Source of the DNA: Eggerthellaceae bacterium
Lineage (GTDB): Bacteria; Actinomycetota; Coriobacteriia; Coriobacteriales; Eggerthellaceae
Direction: 5' to 3'
DNA: 55,960 nt
Assembly (NCBI GenBank): GCA_910575165.1
Contig: CAJTDS010000018.1
Coordinates: 1 to 55,960 of the forward strand
Positions within the stretch are counted from its first letter, which is position 1. The number at the start of each line of letters is the position of its first letter. Position numbers and translations under genes: made by a program. Positions 32,988-40,611 of the stretch are shown here, in pieces. Below the pieces are notes generated by a model. That model ran no database searches and was not told the origin of the DNA. It worked only from the letters and a program-made list of their open reading frames with translations.

Positions 32988-34769
32988 TTATTCGCGGCGC
33001 GCCTCCCGCCTGCGCTCCTCCAGCTTGCGCAAGGCCTTCTTGTCGGGCTTGGAGAGAAACGTCTTGGGGATGGCGTCGATGAACTCCACGTACTTGGGGC
33101 ACTTGTAGGCGATCAGGTGCTCGTGGCAGTACGCCACGATGTCCTGCTCGGTAACGCGGACCCCTTCGCGCAGCACCACGAAGCTCTTCGGACGCTCGCC
33201 GGAGCGCTCGTCGGGCACGCCGATGGTGCAGGCCTCCACCACGTCGGGATGGGCGTAGAGCACCTCGTCGATCTCGCGCGGGAACACGCTGAAGCCGCCC
33301 ACCAGCACCACGTCCTTGATGCGGTCGACCACGAACAGCGTCCCGTCCTCGTCGAAGTAGCCCACGTCCCCGCTGTACAGCCAGCCGCTGCACAGGGCCC
33401 GCTCGGTTTCGGCTGGCACGTCCAGGTAGCCCTCGATGATCTGGGGGCCGCGGAACACCACCTCGCCGCGCTCGCCGGCGCCCAGGGGCCTGGTGCCCGT
33501 TTCCATATCCACCACCAGGATGTCGGTGCTGGGGGCGGGCACCCCTACGGCCCCGGGCTTGGTGCCCGCAAGCGCGGGGGTGAGCGCCACGGGCCCCGAG
33601 GTCTCGGTCATGCCGTAGTCCTCCACGATGCGGGCCGAGCTCAGCCGCGCGAACTCGCACCGCAGCTCCTGGGGGGTGGCGGCACAGCTCACCACCACGG
33701 CAGCCAGCGACGACAGGTCGCACCCCTGCGCCTCGGCCTCGCGGGTCACGCGGGCCAGCATCGCCGGCACGCTGCCCCACACCGCCGGGCGCACCTTCGC
33801 GATGGCATGGACCACATCGGCCACCGCAAGGCTTTCCGGCAGCACCGCAGCCCCTCCCGAGCATACGGCCCAGTTCACGCCCAGATCCAAGCCGTAGGCG
33901 TGAACCATGGGGCTTGTGACCAGCACCGACGGCGGCACCGCGCAGCGGCTGGCGGCGATGTCGGCGCCGGCGCCCCACGCGCGCGCCTCGGCTTCGGGCA
34001 CCAGTGGGAACCCGTAGCCGGGAAAGACCGGCTGCAGCACCTGCTGGAAGAGCGCCTGGGCCTGCACCAGCATGGCGTTTGTCAGCGGGCAGCCCTTGCT
34101 CTTGCCCGTGGTGCCGCCGGTGAAGATGATCACCGCCGTATCGTTGGAGGAAACGCTTACGGCCGGCTCGCTTGCGTCGGGATAGGTCGCCAGCTCCGCC
34201 AGCGACACTTCGCTCTCGCGCAGGGAAACCAGCGCGGAGATGCTGCAAGCCGGACCGCCAAAGCCTTTCGCGACCACCACCATAAGCGCATCGGCGCCGA
34301 CGCCGCCCAAAGCCTCGCGAGCCGCATCGGCGTGAACCTCGTCCACCACAATGGCCCGGGCCCTGCATTCCGCCAGCCGCTCGGCCAGCTCGCAGGCCGT
34401 GGAGCGGGCGTCGGTGCCCACCACCACGAAACCGCCCTTGTAGCAGGCCATGAACAACGCCACCAGCGCCACCGAATCTTCCAGGGCTGCCACAACGGCG
34501 TCGCCCTTGGAAAGGCCGCGAGCTGCAAAGCCGTTTGCGATACGGCACGCCTGGTCGTTCACTTGGGCAAATGTGAACGAACCGTTCGGCATGACCACGC
34601 ACGGATCGCCTCCGTGGCGCCGCACCGTTTCAGCCAGGCATTCCTTCAGGGAAGGCACCGCCCGAAGCCCGCGGCGACTGACGCCCTCATCATAGGCGCG
34701 CTGCCACAACGGCTCCCAGTGCGCCAAAGCGCGCTCGAAGGCAAGACTCGTCGAAGCCGATAAACCCAT
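32988..34769 (-). CDS. AMP-forming acyl-CoA ligase, CaiC-like
   Basis: 593 residues of the ANL superfamily. The phosphate-binding motif is VIIFTGGTTGKSKGCP, followed by YGMTETSG and the hinge region YSGDVGYFDEDGTLFVVDRI. The C-terminal PKTFLSKPDKKALRKL holds the catalytic Lys. It forms acyl-CoA from a carboxylate, ATP and CoA. With CaiB- and CaiA-like proteins it would prime the pathway, as CaiC does for carnitine and crotonobetaine. GGAAGGAGGG precedes the ATG. Substrate specificity cannot be read from the sequence. Confidence 0.9.
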   Translation of the reverse strand: MGLSASTSLAFERALAHWEPLWQRAYDEGVSRRGLRAVPSLKECLAETVRRHGGDPCVVMPNGSFTFAQVNDQACRIANGFAARGLSKGDAVVAALEDSVALVALFMACYKGGFVVVGTDARSTACELAERLAECRARAIVVDEVHADAAREALGGVGADALMVVVAKGFGGPACSISALVSLRESEVSLAELATYPDASEPAVSVSSNDTAVIIFTGGTTGKSKGCPLTNAMLVQAQALFQQVLQPVFPGYGFPLVPEAEARAWGAGADIAASRCAVPPSVLVTSPMVHAYGLDLGVNWAVCSGGAAVLPESLAVADVVHAIAKVRPAVWGSVPAMLARVTREAEAQGCDLSSLAAVVVSCAATPQELRCEFARLSSARIVEDYGMTETSGPVALTPALAGTKPGAVGVPAPSTDILVVDMETGTRPLGAGERGEVVFRGPQIIEGYLDVPAETERALCSGWLYSGDVGYFDEDGTLFVVDRIKDVVLVGGFSVFPREIDEVLYAHPDVVEACTIGVPDERSGERPKSFVVLREGVRVTEQDIVAYCHEHLIAYKCPKYVEFIDAIPKTFLSKPDKKALRKLEERRREARRE

Positions 34770-34814
34770 GATGACCCTCCTTCCGAAACGACTCGCTGCC
34801 GAACACCGTTGCGA

Positions 34815-36110
34815 CTACTTCGCCGCGTCCTGCTTGGCCCAGGCCTTCAGCTTCTTGCCCGCAGCCAAGGCGGCGAATAGCACCACGATGGCCAGGGCTG
34901 CGAACACCATGTCCACGATGAACGCAATGTTGTAGGAGCCGGTCGCGTCGTAGATGAAGCCCCAGAACGACGAGCCCACCGCGGCGCACAGCGGCATGAC
35001 CACGGCCACGTAGGCGAAGATGCGGTCGTAGGAGACGTTGCCGAAGACCGCGCGCACCACCTGGGGCACGTTGGTCGGTTGCACAGCGAAGAACAGGCCG
35101 AACAGGATGCCGCCCAAGTAGAGCCACATCGGGGAATCCTGGCCGAACAGCATCATGAAGGCCAGGCCGAAGATCATGGGCACGCAGCCCACCAGGTTTG
35201 ACACCACGATGGAGCGGTCGTTGAGCCAGCCCAGGATGACCTTGCCCACCAGCGACGCGATCATGACGCAGGAGGCGACCATGGCGCCCACGGACAGGTC
35301 GTAGCCGATGGAGGTGGCAAAGGACGGGAAGAAGAAGTTCATGGTAAGACCCAGGTTCGCCAAGCCGGCGAAGACGCAGCACAGGATGAAGGCGGAGGGC
35401 TTCTTGAGCGCCTGCTTCAGCGTGATGCCGTCTTGGCCGGCGGCCTTGGCCTCGGCCTCGCGGGCGATAACCTTCGGGTCGTCGGCGCCCAGCGGCTCGA
35501 GCCCCATGTCGGAGGGGCGGCTGCGCACCACGAAAGCGGCCAAGGGCAAGCACACCACCAGCGCCACGATACCCTCGATCAGATAGCCCGTGCGCCAGCC
35601 TGCGTTCTGGATGACCTGGGCCAGAAGCGGCGAGAACACCGTGCCGCCGATGGAGGTCATGGCCATGGCGATGCCGATCATGAACCCGATGTTCTTTTTG
35701 AACCACCGGCCTACCACCACCGGCACGATCAGCCACAGAAGCCACGCGTTGGCGATGCCCAGGGCAATGCCGGCGCCGTAGAACACGTAGATGGACTGGG
35801 CCAGCGACATGGCGATCAGCGCGCCGCCCACCAGCACCACGCAGGTGCTCAGGATGATGCGCAGATCCAACTTCTCAAGCAGCTTGCCCGCCCACAGCAG
35901 GTTGGCGACGCAGGCGGTGGCGTACACGAAGGTCATGTACAGGCCCACCTGGCCCTTGCCTACCCCGAAGGCCTCGGCGACGGAGTCGTAGTAAACGCTT
36001 GCAGTGTTGAAGGTGAAGCAGCACGGCAGCAGCATGCAAATGCAGACCGCAACGTACACCCACCATCCGTAGTACATCTTGGAGGGCTTTCCCTCCTTCG
36101 TGGTGGCCAT
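34815..36110 (-). CDS. MFS transporter (oxalate/formate antiporter-like, OFA group)
   Basis: 431 residues with 12 membrane helices. The start KMYYGWWVYVAVCICMLLPC and the Arg-containing loop after helix 2 fit the OFA/monocarboxylate group, which moves small organic anions and often exchanges substrate for product. AAAGGAG precedes the ATG. It lies between the CaiB-like and CaiC-like genes, so it may import the unsaturated or betaine-type acid or export the reduced product. In E. coli the corresponding role is filled by the unrelated CaiT. Confidence 0.88.
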   Translation of the reverse strand: MATTKEGKPSKMYYGWWVYVAVCICMLLPCCFTFNTASVYYDSVAEAFGVGKGQVGLYMTFVYATACVANLLWAGKLLEKLDLRIILSTCVVLVGGALIAMSLAQSIYVFYGAGIALGIANAWLLWLIVPVVVGRWFKKNIGFMIGIAMAMTSIGGTVFSPLLAQVIQNAGWRTGYLIEGIVALVVCLPLAAFVVRSRPSDMGLEPLGADDPKVIAREAEAKAAGQDGITLKQALKKPSAFILCCVFAGLANLGLTMNFFFPSFATSIGYDLSVGAMVASCVMIASLVGKVILGWLNDRSIVVSNLVGCVPMIFGLAFMMLFGQDSPMWLYLGGILFGLFFAVQPTNVPQVVRAVFGNVSYDRIFAYVAVVMPLCAAVGSSFWGFIYDATGSYNIAFIVDMVFAALAIVVLFAALAAGKKLKAWAKQDAAK

Positions 36111-36260
36111 GATCTCTCCTTTCGCTCGGGCCGGGCCCTTCCCAGCCCCTCAGCTTGCCGTTTGCAACCGGCGGGATGCGCGGGCCCGCCGGTTGCGCTC
36201 GCTTCTCTCGTAGCTGCCCTTTGCGGGCGAGCCGCTCGGCTCTCCCGGGCACGCACGCGC

Positions 36261-37487
36261 CTAGCGCGAGTGCACCAGGTCGAAGTCGCGGTTGATGACG
36301 CCGGAATCGTAGAGAGCGGCGATCTGCTCGTCGGTGTAGCCCAGCTCGCCCAGGATCTCCTCGTTGTGCTGGCCGAACGCCGGGCACGGCGCCCATACCT
36401 TGCCGGGGTTGTTCTTGAACTTCGGCAGCGGGGCCACGGCGCGGATCTTGGTTCCCTTCACCGAATCCCACTCGATGATGTCCTCGCGCGCCTGCACGTG
36501 GGGGTCGTTCTCCACTTCGGCGAAGGTGTTGATGCGCGACACCGGGATGTTGTGGGCAAGCATGGCTTCCTCGGCCTCGGCTACCGTGGTGTTGGCCAGG
36601 TAGTCCTTAAGCGCCTGCAGGAAGATCTGGCCCCCTTCGGTCTCGATGCTCCAGGTGGCGGAGCCTTCTGGGAACACGTCGGTGCCGTAGGGCAGCCCTA
36701 GGAACTCGTTGCCGCGCTTCATGACGGCCGCGCCGTTGAAGCAGCAGAACAGGTAGCCGTCCTTGCAGGGGTAGGCGCCCCAGCCGGCGTTGATGTTCTG
36801 CTCGCCGGCCGTGGGGAACAAGCGGTGGTTCGTGAAGTAGTCGATGCTGTAGATGGAGGTGCGCATCATGAACTCGTACTGGGCCGAGTCGATGCTGTCG
36901 CCCTGGCCGGTCTTCTGCGCGTGATGCCAGGCGGCCAGAAGGGCGATGCAGGTGTAGAGCGCCGTGGTGTAGTCGCTGGCGAACTGGCCCACGGCAAAGG
37001 GAGCCACGCCCGGCGCCTCGTTCTCGCGCAGGTAGCCGGAGAAGGCCTGGCCGATGGCGTCGAACGAGGGGCGCTTCACGTACTCGGGCACGCCGGTCTG
37101 GCCGAAGCCGGACACATGGCCGATGACCAGCTTGGGGTTGATCTCCCACAGCACCTCGTCGGAAAGGCCCAGGCGGTCGAACTGGCCGCCCTTGGACGAC
37201 TCGATGAAGATGTCGGCGTCGGCAATGAGCTCCTTGAGGATTTCCTTGCCCTCGTCGCTCTTCAGGCGCAGGGCGATGTTGCGGCAGTTGCGGCGCTCGC
37301 CTTCGCACTGCCAGTTCGGCGTGCCGCGGGTGAAGTCGGGCATGTCGGCGTTCTCAACCCAGATGACGTCAGCGCCGTACTCGCCCATGATGGTGGCGAT
37401 GAACGGACCGGCCAAGGAGCTGGAAGCACTCACCACCTTCAAATCCGACAAGGTACCGAATTCGGGTTTGCTCTGGTTCTTCCACAT
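36261..37487 (-). CDS. Class III CoA-transferase, CaiB-like
   Basis: 408 residues. The sequence is colinear with E. coli CaiB: GPFIATIMGEYGADVIWVEN at the N-terminus, NPKLVIGHVSGFGQTG, GQAFSGYLRENEAPG, and PKFKNNPGKVW near the end. The catalytic Asp of class III transferases is in FASDYTTAL (Asp172). It moves CoA between a reduced acyl-CoA and the incoming acid, so the ligase is needed only for priming. TTAGGAGG precedes the ATG. It is first in the operon; a G12 tract lies in its leader. Confidence 0.92.
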   Translation of the reverse strand: MWKNQSKPEFGTLSDLKVVSASSSLAGPFIATIMGEYGADVIWVENADMPDFTRGTPNWQCEGERRNCRNIALRLKSDEGKEILKELIADADIFIESSKGGQFDRLGLSDEVLWEINPKLVIGHVSGFGQTGVPEYVKRPSFDAIGQAFSGYLRENEAPGVAPFAVGQFASDYTTALYTCIALLAAWHHAQKTGQGDSIDSAQYEFMMRTSIYSIDYFTNHRLFPTAGEQNINAGWGAYPCKDGYLFCCFNGAAVMKRGNEFLGLPYGTDVFPEGSATWSIETEGGQIFLQALKDYLANTTVAEAEEAMLAHNIPVSRINTFAEVENDPHVQAREDIIEWDSVKGTKIRAVAPLPKFKNNPGKVWAPCPAFGQHNEEILGELGYTDEQIAALYDSGVINRDFDLVHSR

Positions 37488-37620
37488 GACTCCTCCTAAG
37501 GTCGGTGTGGCGCGCTACCGTCGTTCGCCCGGCGAACGGCCGGCTCGCCGCAGCTGAACTTTTCGGATGCGCCCGACGACGCCTGCCCTCCCGACGAAAG
37601 ATCCGCCGTGCGGTTGGCGT

Positions 37621-37632
37621 CCCCCCCCCCCC
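37621..37632 (-). repeat. G12 homopolymer tract in the leader/promoter of the CaiB-like operon
   Basis: Twelve C on the plus strand, so twelve G in operon sense, lie 134-145 bases before the CaiB-like ATG and downstream of the AT-rich promoter patch. Length change could alter leader folding (a G12 run can form a quadruplex) or promoter spacing. Confidence 0.8.
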
Positions 37633-37698
37633 GAAGAGGGTGTCCTAACCACGTCCCGTCCAGCTGCTTAGCTGATGGAGATAGTATGAAATTGAGTC

Positions 37699-37722
37699 AA
37701 CTATGAATTCGGAATAATAGTT
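37699..37722. promoter_or_regulatory. Candidate operator of the CaiB-like operon
   Basis: AACTAT and ATAGTT form a perfect 6+6 inverted repeat with a 12-base spacer that includes GAATTC. It lies in the only AT-rich patch of the region, next to minus-strand TTGACT. It is a plausible regulator site or part of the promoter. Confidence 0.35.
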
Positions 37723-37846
37723 ACTTGAAAACGTCCCGTTATCGAATGAGGGGACAAATTGTCACCTAAGGACAGCGCTCAACGTTGCGCAAAGCGCTAC
37801 ACCTTACAGAACCGCTAGCTAACCCGCGAACCAAGGGCCCTCAGCT

Positions 37847-37940
37847 CGAAGGGGAGGCGGGGCGTCCCGCGCGCAGTTCCGCAGCGAAGCGAGGACTGTT
37901 TGAGCACGTGATGCCTCGGCTCCCCGCACCGCGCGCAGAA
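37847..37940. repeat. Structured repeat, copy 1 (divergent)
   Basis: GAAGGGGAGGCGGGGCGTCC, then GTTCCGCAGCGAAGCGAGGA, then a 3' arm ending GGCTCCCCGC. The outer arms differ from copies 3 and 4 but still pair, with several changes forming G-U pairs. It lies downstream of porB. Confidence 0.75.
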
Positions 37941-38024
37941 ATCGAGCATACCGGCAATCCTCGCCAGCAAATCGCGACGAGGCGCAGGATGCGCACTATT
38001 CGATACTGCGCAGACGGCTGCGGG

Positions 38025-38954
38025 CTAGCCGGCGATCCAGCGCTCGCGCATGGCGGCCCACTTCCGGTCGCGATCGGCCTCCACCTGGGCAATCTCCTGG
38101 TCGGAAAGCGCGCGGAAACGGGACTGGCGGCGCAGGTAGTCGGCGACGCTGGCAAACTGCGCGGGATTGCGGTTCAACGTGAAGCGCCCGAAGGGATGGT
38201 CGGCTCCGGCAAGGGCGGGGCCTTCGAACTCGGCCAGATACCACAGCCCGCAGTCAACCATGGCCCGCGCAATATCTACGGTCTCCTCAACGCCGCAGCC
38301 CCACCCGGTAGGGCACGGCGCGATCACGTGGATGTAGCGCGTTCCCTTGACGTCGCGCGCCCGCTCCACCTTGCGCATGAAGTCGGGCAGGTAGCCGATG
38401 CTGGCCGTGGCGGCGTAGGGGATGCCATGAGCGGCCACGATTTCGAACAGATTCTTCTTGCTCGTCAGGCACCCGTGGGCATTCGAACCGGCCGGTGTCG
38501 TGGTAGTGCGGGCGCCGAAGGGGGTAAGCGAGCTCTTCTGGATGCCCGTGTTCATGTAGGCTTCGTTGTCGTAGCAGATATAGAGCATGTCGTCGTTTCG
38601 GTCGATGGCCCCGGAAAGCGCCTGCAGACCGATGTCGGCCGTGCCGCCGTCGCCCGCAAAGCCGACCACGGTGCAATCATCCGGCTTGACACCCTGGGCG
38701 CGAAGCCCCGCCTCGATGCCGGAAAGCACGCTGGCCGTAGCGGCGAACGGAGTGATCATGGCGTTGTTGGCGAAGGACAGCTGCGGAAAGTTGAACCCGA
38801 CCGCGCTCATGCAGCCGGCCGGCAGCGCCGCCACCGCGTTACGCCCGAGCACCTTCAAAGCAGCGCGCACCGCCAGCGACCCGCCGCACCCAGCGCATGC
38901 CTTATGCCCGAAGAACAGCTCGTCATCGGTCATGTTCCTAGCGTTCACAGCCAT
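38025..38954 (-). CDS. porB: 2-oxoacid:ferredoxin oxidoreductase beta subunit (pyruvate-type)
   Basis: 309 residues. It holds the thiamine-diphosphate site (AGDGGTADIGLQALSGAI, then CYDNEAYMNTGIQ) and cysteines for a 4Fe-4S cluster (CAGC at 20-23, Cys48, and one in TGWGCGVEE), as in PorB. With alpha and gamma-delta subunits it decarboxylates a 2-oxoacid, probably pyruvate, to acyl-CoA and reduces ferredoxin. It is separated from porA by 484 bases of repeats, while porGD and porA overlap. The ATG at 38954 has only GAGCGGG before it; an ATG at 38933 is possible. Confidence 0.93.
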   Translation of the reverse strand: MAVNARNMTDDELFFGHKACAGCGGSLAVRAALKVLGRNAVAALPAGCMSAVGFNFPQLSFANNAMITPFAATASVLSGIEAGLRAQGVKPDDCTVVGFAGDGGTADIGLQALSGAIDRNDDMLYICYDNEAYMNTGIQKSSLTPFGARTTTTPAGSNAHGCLTSKKNLFEIVAAHGIPYAATASIGYLPDFMRKVERARDVKGTRYIHVIAPCPTGWGCGVEETVDIARAMVDCGLWYLAEFEGPALAGADHPFGRFTLNRNPAQFASVADYLRRQSRFRALSDQEIAQVEADRDRKWAAMRERWIAG

Positions 38955-39031
38955 CGCCCGCTCACTTTCGCTCCAAAAAGTCTCATCTACCTACACAACC
39001 AATCCCGCCGCCCAACGCGAACCGAGGCACC

Positions 39032-39167
39032 GCCAACCCGAAGGGGAGGAAGGGCGTCCCGCGCGCAGTTCCGCACGAGTGCGAACGCGGAACGTTCAGC
39101 GCGAGCCCAGGACTGTCCGAGCACGGGATGCCCCGTCTCCCCGCAGCCGCGCACGGAACGCGAACCG
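39032..39167. repeat. Structured repeat, copy 2 (variant loop)
   Basis: It begins AACCCGAAGGGGAGGAAGGG like copies 3 and 4, but its loop holds a different sequence (CACGAGTGCGAACGCGGAAC) and its 3' arm reads CCCCGTCTCCCC. Outer GGGGAG/CTCCCC pairing is kept. Confidence 0.8.
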
Positions 39168-39176
39168 AAAACCCGC

Positions 39177-39286
39177 CAACCCGAAGGGGAGGAAGGGCGT
39201 CCCGCGCGCAGTTCCGCAGCGAAGCGAGGACTGTTTGAGCACGGGATGTCCTTCCTCCCCGCACCCGCGCGCAGAACGCAAGCCCT
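39177..39286. repeat. Structured repeat, copy 3
   Basis: Almost identical to copy 4 over 110 bases. GGGGAGGAAGG at the left pairs with CCTTCCTCCCC at the right, and GCGTCCCG with CGGGATGT (G-U pairs), enclosing a loop with GCAGCGAAGCGAGGACTGTT. Confidence 0.85.
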
Positions 39287-39330
39287 CGCGTCCAACCCAC
39301 GACCGGACCCCCGCGAACCGAGGCGCCCAC

Positions 39331-39440
39331 CAACCCGAAGGGGAGGAAGGGCGTCCCGCGCGCAGTTCCGCAGCGAAGCGAGGACTGTTTGAACACGGGA
39401 TGTCCTTCCTCCCCGCACCCGCGCGCAGAACGCAAGCCCT
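39331..39440. repeat. Structured repeat, copy 4, abutting the porA stop codon
   Basis: Differs from copy 3 at about one position in its core (GAACACGGG for GAGCACGGG). Its right end reaches the porA stop codon, so any transcript leaving porA enters this hairpin at once. Confidence 0.85.
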
Positions 39441-40611
39441 ACCCGTCGATATCGAGGAAGCGCACCCGCTCGCCTCCTTCCGCATCGGAATCGCGCAGGC
39501 AGGCGAAGATGTCGCGCACCTGCTGAAGCGTGATGTCCGCACCTCCCAAGCCGCCGACGAAGTTCACCGTGGGGACGTTGCACCCCGCCTGGTAGAGCGC
39601 CGAGTTCACATCGGAGAACACGGCGCCCTCCGCGCCGAAGGACACATCCTGCTCAAGCACCGCCGCAGCCCTCACCGAGCACAAGGCCTCCACGATGGCC
39701 CGCGACGGGAACGGACGCATGTAGCGGATGCGCACCATGCCGGCCCGCACGCCGTCGGATCGCAGCTCGTCGACCACGGAGCGCACCACGCCGGCCGTAG
39801 CGCCCAGCGTAACCACCACGTAGTCGGCATCTTCGGCACGGTAGCATTCAGCCAAGCCCGGATAGCGGCGCCCGAACAGATCGGCGAACCGCTCCTCCGC
39901 GCGCGCCACGGCCGCAGGCACAGCCTCGGCCATAGCCTTGTGCTCCTGGTACTTGTAGAACGCGTTGAAGGCGGGACCGGCGGAATAGCCCATGTTCACG
40001 GGATGCTGAAAGTCGAAGCGGTTGCCCGTAGCGTCGTAGGGCGGCAGGAAAGCATCGGCGTCCTGCTGGGAGGGAACATCAACCGGCTCGTAGGTGTGGG
40101 TGATGGTGAACCCGTCCAGGTTCACCATGAAGGGCGTGCGCACAGTCGGGTCCTCAGCAACGACGTAGGCCATAAGCGCCAGGTCAAGGGCCTCTTGAGC
40201 ATCTTGGGCAAAGGCCTGGATCCAACCGTGGTCCAGAAGCGACAGGGCGTCGCGCTGGTCGCCGTAGATGTTCCAGGGCAGCGCAGTTGCGCGCGTGGCA
40301 TTCATCATGACGATGGGAAAGCGGCCGCCGGAAGCGTAGGTAAGGCACTCGGCCATGTACAGCAGCCCTTGGCTGGAGGTGGCGGTGAACGTGCGTGCGC
40401 CGGTGGCGGCGGCCCCGATGGCACAGGAGAGCGCCGAGTGCTCGCTTTCCACGTGCACGTACTCGGCGCGAAGCGACCCAGCCTCCACCATTTCGGACAG
40501 CCGCTCCACCACCACGGTCTGAGGCGTGATGGGATAGGCGGAAATCACCTGGGGCCGCGCCAGGCGCACGCCTTCGGCGAAAGCCTCGTCGCCGGACAGG
40601 AACATCCTCAC
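39439..40611 (-). CDS. porA: 2-oxoacid:ferredoxin oxidoreductase alpha subunit
   Basis: 390 residues of the pyruvate:ferredoxin oxidoreductase alpha family. The N-terminus carries the PAISAYPITPQT-like motif, read here as VISAYPITPQTVVVE. TSSQGLLYMAE follows, and a C-terminal domain has RIRYMRPFPSRAIVEAL. It forms the active site with the beta subunit. The GTG at 40611 overlaps the stop of porGD (GTGA) and stands six bases after GGAGG, which decides it over the ATG two codons later. The stop codon is followed directly by a structured repeat. Confidence 0.92.
   Translation of the reverse strand: MRMFLSGDEAFAEGVRLARPQVISAYPITPQTVVVERLSEMVEAGSLRAEYVHVESEHSALSCAIGAAATGARTFTATSSQGLLYMAECLTYASGGRFPIVMMNATRATALPWNIYGDQRDALSLLDHGWIQAFAQDAQEALDLALMAYVVAEDPTVRTPFMVNLDGFTITHTYEPVDVPSQQDADAFLPPYDATGNRFDFQHPVNMGYSAGPAFNAFYKYQEHKAMAEAVPAAVARAEERFADLFGRRYPGLAECYRAEDADYVVVTLGATAGVVRSVVDELRSDGVRAGMVRIRYMRPFPSRAIVEALCSVRAAAVLEQDVSFGAEGAVFSDVNSALYQAGCNVPTVNFVGGLGGADITLQQVRDIFACLRDSDAEGGERVRFLDIDG

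Larger units (their letters stand above)
37488..38024. other. Promoter region of the CaiB-like operon
   Basis: 537 bases without a gene. It holds a C12 run (37621-37632), an AT-rich patch (37676-37760) that probably contains the promoter for the leftward operon, an AACTAT/ATAGTT inverted repeat, and one copy of the structured repeat (37847-37940) lying 85 bases after the porB stop. Confidence 0.65.
38955..39438. other. Repeat-filled gap inside the por operon
   Basis: 484 bases between porB and porA are occupied almost wholly by three copies of a structured repeat (39032-39167, 39177-39286 and 39331-39440). The long Arg/Ser/Ala-rich frames that cross it on both strands arise from the repeats and are not genes. 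Confidence 0.8.

Noticed and set aside
39032-39440. Possible CRISPR array
   Set aside because: Only three units here, each over 100 bases, with short non-unique separators, internal hairpin structure and no cas genes nearby.
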